DNA of 64,000 bases from assembly GCF_949628265.1 (NCBI RefSeq), contig NC_088786.1, positions 14,880,001 through 14,944,000 of the forward strand. The letters run 5' to 3'. The position numbers and the translations under genes are program-made. How positions within the stretch are numbered: the stretch's first letter is position 1; every line of letters begins with the position of its first letter. A model generated the notes under the pieces. It was not told the origin of the DNA and searched no databases. It worked only from the letters and a program-made list of their open reading frames with translations. This document shows, piece by piece, positions 1 through 11,300 of this stretch. The stretch comes from Cloeon dipterum. Lineage: Eukaryota > Arthropoda > Insecta > Ephemeroptera > Baetidae.

Positions 1-251
1 TAAAATCTGTTGCCAGCAAGCTTTCATTATTTTGTAGTAACGCTTGGCTAAAAGAGGAACAGCGAATTGTGAAGACACTGTGTGGGGTCGCTCTGAGCAG
101 GAAATGGTCGATGCGGAAAATTGGCACCGTGTAATAACATCAGAAACAGCGCTGTAGCGTTGGCAGACTCGTTTCAATGAATAAACCCACTTGAATGCGG
201 ATAATTTCGACGGGTTTCGATCATTATTTTGGAAGAGGCGGCTCGCAGCTC

Positions 252-294
252 GAGCTGACACCCACGGAATTCGAAAAGGCGTGGGTGTCAGCTC
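252..294. repeat. Perfect 15-bp inverted repeat, 13-nt loop
   Basis: Left arm 252-266 (GAGCTGACACCCACG) and right arm 280-294 are exact reverse complements, separated by 13 bases. Nothing recognisable flanks it. It could be a structured RNA hairpin, the remnant of a mobile-element end, or a foldback. The stem is short for an animal microRNA precursor unless it extends imperfectly. Confidence 0.9.
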
Positions 295-2719
295 AGCAAA
301 CCCGGCCAACGCGTGTACATAATACGCTGGGCTAAAATTGGTCTTTATAGCTTGCAATATTTGTCCTCTAGCTCATGTGTATCAGTGTTTTTTTTGCTCC
401 CGCTGATCAGTCGATTTAAAATTGCTCAACATCTCCTGTGTAGGATTTCAATCCTTGAAACTAGGATTTGTGTGACATTACATCAATTAATTTAGGAATT
501 TGATCAACAATGTCAACTCAATATACTGTATGGCACATGAATTTATTGTTATTCCGCTGTTAAAAATCACAGCAAAAAGAATGATTTCTGTCAGAAGAAT
601 CAAATAATGCAGCTTCCACGGTGTGTAGTGTGCTGTTTTTTCCATATATGAATAAGTATTTTCAGTCCCCAGATGGGTCAGGAAACTCATGAATTAGGGG
701 TTGCAACTAGTAGCCGAAACTAGTAGAGCAGGGCCTATCTGTAGAAATATGGAAAAATAAACAGCTCAATACACACCTAGAAAGCTGCATTTAATCCTTC
801 TGACAATTATGACAATCGCGCGTGCTTCTGCATTCATTGGCATCTGTCAAGAAGAGTGATTCCTATTTTTTTTTAGACTGTTTAAGAATTAATTGCGCAT
901 CTCTTTCAATCTTGCAAATCAGTGGAATCATGAACCATTGATAAAAGTTGGGCTTTTTAACTTTTACTTTTTTGGAAGGGGTTAGTATTAGCAAGCAAGT
1001 TCATAAATAAAAAATGCGTTATATTGAGGATAAAGCATCCAACCATAGCTGTACATGGGCAGCCTCCATGGAATTTGAAATTTTTCATGTATATATAACA
1101 ATAAACACCTCTCGCTGTGTTATTTCCGAGAATTTAAAACGGAGTGGTGCTTTTTTTGCACAGATGGGATGCTATTCGCGGAAGCGATCACAGAGCAAAT
1201 TAATTACATTTCTGCTATTCGCAGAATCCTAATTCACGGTCCTTCGTGGAAGGGGTTTGACTGTTACAGTGGACACAGGCTTGAAATAGGTCCTAAAATT
1301 ACGGCTCGACATTGATTGTAGCGCGTGGCGCGCGGGCAAAGGCCAAAGGTCGGGCAGAAAGCTCGCTCGATTGCGTCTGGTTCTAGGAATTTCCATCTGG
1401 GCTAGCAAGCGAGGCAGGCGCAACATTTCTAATTAATATCCACAATTATTTCCTTTCAATTAGTTGATGGAACGCTTGGTGCATGACTATAAAAGCAAAT
1501 GCAACCTTAAGACCTATAATCGTCAAATAGCTATTTTACTCTTTAACAATGCGAATAATGTTGAACATAGAATCGATAACATGTATAGAACATACGCACA
1601 ATTATTTTCTATTAAAGAATTGTTTTAAGTTTTGTTTCGCCGTTATCTTTTTATCTCCAAAAAAGTGTCTGAAAAACTGTTTAATTTTTGGCTGGAAATT
1701 AACTGTTGAAACTGTATCAATGCATGTAAGCTCTCGTTAAAAATGCAAAAATAGAGAAATCATTGAGACGGAGAGTGCCAAAGATGATTACAAGTATCCA
1801 ATCGGTTTGGACATCAGGTGCATGAGAGAAACAACGTCACTGTGCCCATAGTAAAGTAATAAACACCATTCATTATAGCAGGAAGATTTTTTCAGATCTC
1901 AAGGCAAGAAGCCCCTGGAATTGTATGCTTGTGAATCGTCTCTCTTTTCCTACGTAAGCTGTAGCCTTATTCGTATCTAGTGAGCTGTATATACAATGCA
2001 ATTTTACCTTATATTAGAGACCTAGCATACCAGCGTGGGGTTTCCTAGAAAATCACGCAGTGCGCATTGAAGAAATCCGAAACGTTGGACAGAGCGATGT
2101 ATCAAATATGAACAGCCATCTCTTTGCCTTTCTCCCACTAGAGGTGTCGGTCTTGTCACCTCCATTACACAAGACTGTCTTTTATTATTAGAAACACGGC
2201 TAGAAACACTGATGATGAACTCTCTTCATTGATTTTGGTCACATGAATTACAAATAAATAAGGAAATTATGATCACCATACAAAACTTTGGAATGCCCTA
2301 TTTTTCGTTCATCAAAAAACTATTTACTTTAAAATTTCACGGGTGTCTATTCGATTGAAACTCAATTTAAACATCTTCTGGATAAATTGCTTAGAAAGCG
2401 ATAAGAGAGAACAATAATTATTATTCCTTCCAACTCCTTCGCGAGAACAGAGTCGATGTTTCACAAGTGCCGCAGGATGTTAGCCTGCGCTGCAGAAATA
2501 GAACAGCAAAGCGTGGCGTGGGTGTTTGAAAGCACGGTGTTTCATCATTGCAAGGCCGTGGAAAGCATCCATGAGTGTATGGCTGCATGTAATAAATTTC
2601 CCGCCTGCAGTCCCCGGACCACCCACGTGCACATTAAACACTGTGTGTGAGGAAATCTCGTTGCAAAAGTGAAACAATATGTATTTCCATGTCGTCGTAA
2701 AATGAGAATGGTCGAAAGC

Positions 2720-2725
2720 TTTATT
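2720..2725 (-). other. Candidate poly(A) signal of 7B2
   Basis: TTTATT on the plus strand reads AATAAA on the minus strand, about 200 bases downstream of the 7B2 stop codon. It is the nearest canonical hexamer that I see; it has not been tested against transcripts. Confidence 0.45.
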
Positions 2726-2923
2726 GAATACATATAATAAGTTTCCTCGACAACTATATTTTACCGCTCAGCAGGACTCATCGTTGATATATGAATATTT
2801 ATGTGTTATTTCTCTGCTCTCAAGCTCCATATTATAGAAACAATAGAGAATATATATATTTTCTTTATGGGAGGATCGATTTTTTACAGGTTAATAGCAG
2901 GAAATAATCAGAGATTATGACAA

Positions 2924-4854
2924 TTAGTATCCAAAGTCGAATCCCTTCTTAGCGGCGATTGGGAGTTTTTCGCCGGCCAGAAACGGATTGCCATCGTCTT
3001 TGTTCACAGCTCCTTTCTTGGCCACCATGTTCTTGTGGTCGTTGTCGATCTAAAATGATGAATTTATTGTTATTTTTATAGACGAGCCGGAAATTTGCTC
3101 TTGCCTTGAATTTTTGCACCATTTGTTCCAACCGGTGGTCGTCCCTGGACAGCGCCCGCGTCACCGAGCTTTCCATCGAGCAGTCGAACATGTGCTCCGT
3201 GTCGCACATGCAATCCTGCGCCGCCTGATAGTTGCGTGAGAACGACGCAGTGTTTTCAAACTCCGTCAAACATCCCTCTGAGAGTGAAAGTAAAAATAAA
3301 AAGGGGAAATCTCGAATAGGAAAGCTCTTAATTTATTTATTCGCGTATTAAATTATGCTTGTCGAATGAAATTTCTCGAAAGGAAAAATTATTGATTTGC
3401 GAACACACCAGTGAATCCGATCGGACAAGGGTTGGGCGGGTTGCAGTAGGCGGGAAGCACGGCGTCCGTTTTGATTTGCTTCTGGTTTTTTATAGTGCCG
3501 TCGGGCTTGAGGCGTTGCTTGCCTTCACCGGCGCCACCCGTCATAAACTGATGTCCCCAGAGAGGGCTGTGCTGCAGAAACTCTTGGTCACGCAGGCTTG
3601 GCGCAGGCTGATCCAGCGATCCCAGAATGGGTCCATAGTCACCCATCAGTTGGTCCTCACTGCTCAGGTCTTTCAACGCCTGCGCCTGCAAGTCCATATC
3701 CGGGTCCATTCTAAAATGGTTAAAAAAATTTATATAATAACTTGGTGCTCAGTTTTGTACCAATATATTTTAGAGTATGTTTAATATACTGGTTTAATTT
3801 GAAATATTTTCGTTTTGGATTATAAAATTAGATTTTAAAATCATCAATATTTTAGAATGGAATTTTCAAAGAAGCATCATTGAGTTCATCATGTCTTCAT
3901 TGTGAAAATTCATGTTGAAGTAAATTGCAATTTGATTATAGAGTCAGGATAAAAGTTGTATGAATAGTCGTGTTTGTGTATATTTGTGGGACACAGACAG
4001 ATGATATGACTGTCCTACTTGTTCATTCACATATTCCTCCATAACATGAACTAATTAAGTTATCAGTGATTAGGGGTAACGCTAATTACATCCCTTATGA
4101 AAGCACTGATGAGAGCAGCCTCGTTAAATGTTTATTTTGGTTTGGCGGCTAACGCGACCTTATAAGATAGCTCTCGTTAGGCCACCAGTTGCGCAGATGT
4201 GACGCGCGAGGTGCCTATCTTTGTTCGATCGCACGCTTCCTTGATGCGGGTATTGATCTTTCGTCACAGCCTTTAAAGGTCAATACACGCAAGTTCCCAG
4301 CGAGTATATATAAATTCGATTTGAAATTAACTCTGCAATATTCCCCAAATACTTTTTAGAGAGTATATTGCACTGGCAATGTCTAAATGCATCCCCAGAG
4401 ATGCATATATCTTCTTGCTTGGGAGTTGGGGGAATTTGAGGACGTGGTTGCTAACATCGAGAGAATATTTAAATAAGCAATAGTCCCCAATCTATAACAT
4501 AATCAAAGAAGATTGTATATTTTGAGCACCGTTTTGTTAGCACGCATAAAAATCAGCGTCATTTAAGAAAAGGCATTAATTTTTAAATAGCACACCTGTG
4601 GGGCCCAAGTGTTTTACCTTGATCCAATAGGAAACTGCATGCCGTAGGAGCCTGAATCTGTCAGGTCCTTGGCCATCTGATCCATGACCTCCCTGAGGAG
4701 AGCATCGGTGATGCGTGGCTCATGCTGGGTAAGAACGAATTCGTCAAGACCCTGAGATATCAACCCTGAGAAGACTCACCTTGAGGTGATGTGGGTTGTA
4801 TGAACTAGCCTTGCCGACGAGAACGAAAAGTGCGACGATCAGTGCGGAGGCCAT
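2924..4854 (-). CDS. 7B2: Neuroendocrine protein 7B2 (secretogranin V), complete
   Basis: 7B2 is the secretory-pathway chaperone and C-terminal-peptide inhibitor of prohormone convertase 2. Coding exons (minus): 4854-4780, 4724-4618, 3710-3409, 3277-3105, 3049-2924. All phases agree, giving 260 aa plus stop. The start begins a signal peptide (MASALIVALFVLVGKASS) followed by the mature N-terminus. Residues ~150-157 carry the diagnostic YCNPPNPCP, then E-G-C-L-T-E-FENT and a Cys cluster (AQDCMCD, FDCS). The last exon carries the inhibitory-peptide core NMVAKKG at ~226-232 and ends LPIAAKKG plus FDFGY. Intron 1 is 55 nt and intron 2 is 907 nt. The last intron (3104-3050) starts with GC rather than GT. 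No vertebrate-type RRKRR furin site is visible between the 21-kDa domain and the C-terminal peptide. The gene is transcribed in the same direction as the CFAP44-type gene upstream, whose stop lies 455 bases away. Identity is very secure. Confidence 0.96.
3050..3104 (-). other. GC-AG intron in 7B2 (55 nt)
   Basis: The exon ends ...TTCAAG and the intron begins GCAAGA, a good GC-type donor context, and ends TTTTAG. A GT donor further in (GTCTAT) would leave an intron of only about 34 nt and would add residues not expected in 7B2. The GC-AG reading joins KFK directly to IDNDHKNMVAKK in phase 0. Confidence 0.8.
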
Positions 4855-5308
4855 GTTGGGGGTGTTTCGGCCCTGAGTTGCGTGGCCCAGAACACACTCC
4901 CTGCGTGTTTAGCCAGCAGCGTAATGGAGGCGGGCAAAGTATTGATCGGCACCAGCCGACGGATGGACTGCTCCTGCGCCACCATCTCGTGGGCGCTCCC
5001 TGCATTTCACTCCAGTAACGATTACTTTATTTGTCCTCGATAGATTCGATAATTATTGATTAAAATGAGAAACTTAAATTAATGTGTTATGAAAGTGCCA
5101 ATATTATAAAAGATCATATTTAATTCATAGTCAAACAGCACCCACTGGCATACCATTTTCAGGAAACTCAACGTGTTTATATATAATTCGATGAATTCAG
5201 CTATGCCATTTAGGCATCATCTAACAATTGTGTATCTAATTATTCCAAGACTTTAATCGTAAGTGATACAGTCTGCAACCGCAATTGAGCCAAATTAGAT
5301 GCACAATT
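4855..5308. promoter_or_regulatory. Spacer: 7B2 upstream region and CFAP44 3' UTR
   Basis: This 454-base gap separates two minus-strand genes arranged head to tail. A TTTATT at 5026-5031 (AATAAA on the minus strand), about 280 bases after the CFAP44 stop, may end that transcript. The 7B2 promoter and 5' UTR must then lie mostly in 4855-5020. No coding sequence or clear core-promoter box was recognised. Confidence 0.5.
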
Positions 5309-8300
5309 TTAATGTTCATCTGATTCACTGCGCTGCGAGTCGTTTTCGCAGTACTCGATCAGAATCTGTGGTGCTTTCCGAGAAGGCATGATTTGTTGGT
5401 AGGCGTCGGTGTCTTCATTGTTGGTCGAATCGTCCAAGTCGGTAGAAGCGAAAAGGAAACGACTGGAAGCCACTTTGCACCGCAGCAGGTCTAGCTCGTA
5501 GCGCGCCGCGGCAATTTGCTCCCTCTGCGCCAAAACGAGCTCATTCAGCCGGCGAACGTCATCTCTCCTTCCATTCACCTCCTCACGGCTGCAGTTTTTC
5601 TACGAATTTTTTTTTCTTAAAAACGAGTTCAAGAGAAGTTTTTCCAGCTCACGTGTTTTGAGTTGTCCGGATTAATCTTTGAATTAACTTGTTTGAGAAG
5701 TTTCAGAAGTGTTTGAGAGTTTTTCTTCTTCTTTTCAACTTCCAGCAAAATTTCTTTGTTTAAAACGATTTTTTCATCCTAAATCACAGTTGTTAGAACA
5801 GAATCATATATTATGGTCCCGTTTTATTTATTTGATTCAAGACTCAAAGGTAAATTAGATGTCACTTGAATAATTTTCGTTTTAGGAACATCCAAGCGTA
5901 CCTCTAAACGTTTAAACTCTTGTAATTCAGCTTTGCTCGTTTCCAAGTGTCTAGGCTTTGTGAGATTTTCAATTTCACAGCTTAAAACAGCTTGTTCCAA
6001 TTCTGTGATATCTAAAACCTAAATGGTTTATAGAATAAATTGAGTAATATTGAGTAAATTGTAAAGAATCTTACTCTTCCTAATCTTTGAATCATTGTTT
6101 CCTCAATTTTCGAATTTGTCACTTTTATTTCCTCTTCAATAGCAGAGGTTTTAGCTTTCACCTCTTTTAAATTCTCTAAATCATTCCTTGAAATAAAGCC
6201 TTGTCAAAATAGCCATCAATCACAGCTTAAATTTTCCTACCGATACTGATCATCAAGTTTGGCTGCTTCTGCGCGGAGCTCTCCGCTTTTGGCGGAGAGC
6301 TTGTTCATCATTTCGAGTGATATCAAAACGCACTTTGAAAACTCAGCTCCTGCTGGAATTTGGTGCAGTTTCAATGGCACTGCGATCTGCAACTCGTTGA
6401 TTTTTGCTTGTCTTTCTCGCTGAAAGATGAATACAACTCAACCCAAACTCAAACCTTTATTTTTTTAAAAATTAAATTGCCCTCATAATTTCTACTATCA
6501 AAGTCGTAAGTACTTGTCCCTTTTACTTACATAAAATACATCAGTGCTGTGAATGATGCACTTGATGTTCTTCTCAGATAACTTGAGTTTTTTTCTCAGC
6601 ACGTCGTCGTCCTTCATCATTAAACCAAATATTCTATTTTTCTCCATTAATTTCAAATTAATATCGTATCTGGAAGAGATTTTCAGAGTAAAAATTTAGC
6701 ATCTACACACACCTTCTTGAGAACATATATCAAAGATTAAGCTCACCTTAACAGTCTGCAGTGATTTACGTAGTCAAACAAGTCTTGACTGCAGCCCGTT
6801 GGACAGACTTTCTCGCTGACACCCTTGCAAGTTGAGCCGGCACTGCTGGTGCCGCTACGATTTTCATCTGATCCTTCAGTGACTGAACCTAGGGAGCGTT
6901 TGCGATAAAGTTGAAATTTCCTGAGCATTGCAGCGACTTGACCGCTTGTACTTTGTACCTTTTTCCTTTTTTTATAACCATTATTGTAAATGATTCAGTG
7001 AAATAAAATAACAATTTATAGTAAATAAATGATTGATTAATTACTGGAAATGCTTAGCGATGGCGGTTTGTATTCTTTTCTGAACAAAAGTATCAGGTGC
7101 TCAAAGAATGCTGTTCCTTCAATCGCGGAAACTACCTCTGCTTCCAACTTCTCGATCTGATATTGCAAGGCGTCCACTTCCTCTTCCACCACTGCCAGTT
7201 TTTCTTGCAGCATTTTCTTCTGTAAAAGCATTTAAGTCATCATTCCAGATAAAAACTAAACATTTTTTTTAGCGATGTGTACTTAGTTTTTTTAAAGCTA
7301 ACACCGATATCATTAAATCATTATTCATTAGCTGTTTATTCATTTACGGCGTGGTAAGTGTTAAGTCAAAATGTCCTAAGCTAGGTGAAACGCTTTTTCT
7401 AAACTTTAATTCCTTTATGAGAATTTTGCCATACGAAAAAGTACATTTTAATGTGGCTTACACAACCTAAAATTATTTAAAAGTTCGAGAACAGAACATT
7501 TAATCTAATAACATTAATCTCAAAAAGTGAAGATCCATAATTTTCAATATAATTCGGATTTTCCAAAAATTTGCAGATATTCTGATTATACTTACATTTT
7601 CCAAGATCGTTTTCTTTGCGTCCTCCATTTCTTGGAGTGACTCTTTCAGTTCAATCTGCTGAGCTTCCATATGAGAAACAATTTCTAATTTCTGATCCAG
7701 CATGAAGTTCCACTGTTTCAGAAGACAAATGTTGACGTCGCATATCAGACGCTCCTCTATCAAGGCTCTAACTTTAGCGTCAAACCGCGATACAGAGGAT
7801 AAAACTTCATCAGTGCTACAGTTACAGTTATTATTTTTTTAAACCTCGCAAATAAAGCATTCGAAACCTTTGACCAAGTGGTTGATCTGGATGAAGAACT
7901 TCATCTAAATCTGTCAACGTGCAAAGCTGGAAAACTTCACTCATTTAAATTTTTTTTAATAAGTCAAGATTTACCTTAAACAAATAATCATCAGGCTGCT
8001 TCAAGTCATTGATCAAAAACTCTGCGTCAGATTTCAAGATTTGCTGCAGAATTTGCCTCCGTTCTTTTTTCAGCAGAATGACCTTGTGATTGAAATTAGA
8101 TTTTATGTAAAACATCTGAAACAGGATCGATTTAAATTAGTTCTACTTAAAACAGTGCACGATTTGCAATATGAAAGTGAGAAAAATTTTAATTCTTAAA
8201 TTGTCTTTGTTCTACTTGCCACAGCACGATTTTTTCCGTTTGATGTAAACACGATATAAATGCAAGAAGCCAATTTTCGTGTTTTTAATTCACACATACT

Positions 8301-11300
8301 TAAGCTAGTTTATATTTTCAACATGATACGTATTTTTTGGAGCGCGTAATTTTGCTACTGCACCCATATTTAAATAACCTTTTGTTTGGTGATTTTCATG
8401 CATTCCAAAATTTCGCTACTGCCGTCTCTTTCATTGTTTGGTACAGAGTACTCTGCATCCGTCTTTAACTTGTAAACTCCCATGTCAGTGTCTTTGACTA
8501 TCGAGTTGGATGGTGACCTCCTCGGTCTGCACTTCTCGAGGGCGTCCACCTTGCGCAGGTCATAGCTTCGCTGCATTTGACGCTGCCTCAGCTTTTCGGC
8601 TACTTGATTTGCGGTAGAAACGCTCTTTCTTTGGTACCGAAACGGTAACGCGTCCAGGTCAACTATCGTTTCCTCCGCATCGCACTTCGATAATGACACA
8701 GCGTCCATCCTAGTATCCCATAAGGAATGAGTATATTGAAATAGTGGTAACTATATTTTGTCAAAATATACAAACAGTTTCAATCAAAACAAAATTAAGA
8801 ATTTTCCATTAAGGAAAACATTACGAAGTAAAAATTAAAACTGACGCTTGCGCTTTATATTGGTGAAATATTGATTTTGTTAACATCATCAGATTTCGGT
8901 CAGATTTCGCTCTTATGGTTTTCAATATGTATATTAAGTAATTTATTTAACTAATAAATGAGGGCAAAAACATGGCCAAAACTGTTCTGAAATGTTTGAA
9001 ATCAAACATCTTATTGAGATACAAAAAGACAGCAATGTATTATTTCTGGTGCGTATATGAAAATAAAACTTAAGTTTATGAAAATATACTCACCGCAGAA
9101 AAATTGGAAATTTAGGTATTTTATTACGTTGAAAATAAGAAAAAATTATTATTAGCAAACTCTTATATTTCAATCAAAGCACGTTTTTCAACAAATCAAA
9201 ATGTTTTATTTTCAATTAAGAGACGAATTCAAAGCTAATTGAAATCTGTTTTCGGACAAATTGTAACCTCCAGAAAGAAATTCTAATTACTTACCGAGTC
9301 TTAAGTGTAAATTCCGGTGAATGTGCGTTTATTTCCACGTGAGCCGCCGCTTGAGGTTGAGCGTGTGATGTGGCACGTGACTTTGCAATCAAGAAGCTTT
9401 CCACAGAACAATCCTCCCTGCACACACAAAGGTTCTTCACGCTAAATTTAGGGCTTTGGAAGGAGTTCATCCCTTTATGCTATGAAACATGCAGACTAAT
9501 TTAAACAACACTAACTAATTATATTAGGGGCTTCCAAACACCTAGCCAATAAATTATGCTTTATTGTAATTTATAACTTGTATCGCTTACAAAACGAAAT
9601 TAGCAAATTAAGAAAATTGATTTTCAACTGGAAATATTTTTATGACAGGTTAAGTTGCATAATTTTTATTTCTATAACACAACTAAAAAAATTAATCCCC
9701 GGCTCGTTTTCTGTAGAGGAGAATTTAATGCATCACCAGCACCACATACCCTACTCCCGCAATTTTTAAGCACGTTTCCTGCAGTGGTTGCAAGAAGCAT
9801 GAATGAATTCTGGTCCATTCGTTCCTTTTCCTTTCTATTTCCGGCTCGATCAAAGCTGTTAATCAAGCTTTTAAATTTCCTCCCAGACAGTGATTAAATT
9901 TACCTAAATTTTGAGTTCTGATTAGTCGAACTTTTTCCTCTAGAAATCCTTGAAGCAATGGGTGCAAAACTAGAATATCCTTTTTTAGCCTTTTTAAATT
10001 AATTTTTTAATATTAAAAGTGAAAAAATTAGGATGAATTATACTGTGATTTTGTATATGCCTCTCGCAGCAAAGCCATCTGCTTGAGAATATGCTCCCTG
10101 GTGGAAAGGACGGCGTTTGAAATTCGTTTTTCCGCCTTCTGCACGCGAGTCTGCTCAACGGATCTAGTACAGTTCTTTGCTGCCACGTGACGCGATTCAT
10201 TCTGTCAAAATCAGTCAGTGATCAGTCAAAATAAAAAGCATCGTTCACCTCGAGCGCCACGGTGGGTCGACTGATGATTGATTCGCCGTTTGCGGATTTC
10301 TTCCGTTCACCTATCGCGAACATGAAAATGCTTCCATCATCGCCAGCTGTGAAGCAAAAGGCGGCGTCGTGGCTAAAACTCACTGCCGACACTCGGCACC
10401 CGCGCTCGCTTTCGTGCATGCGAATCCGCCAAAATCGGTGCCACGATTGTTGCTCCTGTTGCACGTCAAGTGCAGAAGAAACGTTTAGTTGCACTTCACC
10501 GCTCTCAAAGCCCATCAAGCAGGTCGATTTGTCTTCACTGCACGACATAAAAATGGAGTTTGAATAATTCGAAAGCTACTGGGGATGCTATAAGCAAACA
10601 GCATGAATTTGACAAAATATAAGTGTGCTAGCTCTAGATGAAAAATAAAAAATAGACGAGCCGATCGAAATTAACTTGATTATGCAACATGCATAACAGC
10701 GCTGTACAATACGTTGCATAATAATATGCCACCTTATGCAGGCGCATGTGAGTTGCAAAGCGCTGCTTGTTGACATGATCGGTATTTGCTTAAATTCGTA
10801 ATTATTCAAGTCGAGCAAGGCTATCGTCATTATATCATCCGTTTGAATGAACAGAGTGAGTTCAAACGCAGTCCACTGGTTGCAACACACAATGTGAAAT
10901 CCTGTTCAGTTCAATTTGTATTAGAAAAATAAAATTATTTACGTGTTTATAAATTTTACCATTCTGTAAAGCGTTGTCCCCGTACCGATTGCAATCGCTC
11001 AAATTAATTTGTGTGCATGGTAAAACTTTTAGCTTGAAAGATATTTTGGGATTTTCAATTTCGAGTCCATTATCGACAGAAAAGCAATTTAGTATCCCGT
11101 TTTCACACAGAACTAAAAGCTTCTCGCTTTCCTAAAAAGATAAAAAATTACAAGTCATACACATAATTATTGATTAATTTTTTTACAGTGAGAAAAGTTG
11201 CCAAGATTCTATGTGAAACTTCTATGTAGCCGATTGGAATTAATATTCCCTTTTTAAAATGGACTAAAAACACTCTTCCATCGTCACTGGCTGTCACGAC

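Larger units (their letters stand above)
1..2923. other. No supportable gene; AT-rich intergenic DNA
   Basis: Read on both strands. Only short open stretches occur, none with a recognisable domain, a convincing splice pair or a signal peptide. The region contains a perfect hairpin (annotated separately) and the probable 3' UTR and poly(A) signal of the neighbouring minus-strand 7B2 gene at its right edge. A cysteine-containing open stretch at 2456-2650 has no signal peptide and looks accidental. Confidence 0.6.

Noticed and set aside
1229..1426. Arg/Leu-rich minus-strand ORF in a GC-richer patch
   Set aside because: Low-information composition, no splice context or domain.
2456..2650. 64-codon plus-strand ORF with several cysteines, like a small secreted peptide
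   Set aside because: No signal peptide, no Cys-spacing pattern of a known family, and similar openness on the opposite strand.
3359..3784. 141-codon plus-strand ORF
   Set aside because: Antisense shadow of 7B2 exon 3, whose minus-strand reading contains the diagnostic PPNPCP motif.
5309..8709. Treating the coiled-coil exons as a separate gene starting at the ATG at 8708
   Set aside because: The exon at 8709 begins directly after an acceptor and its phase matches exon 9417-9295; the combined product has WD40 plus coiled coil in CFAP44 order.
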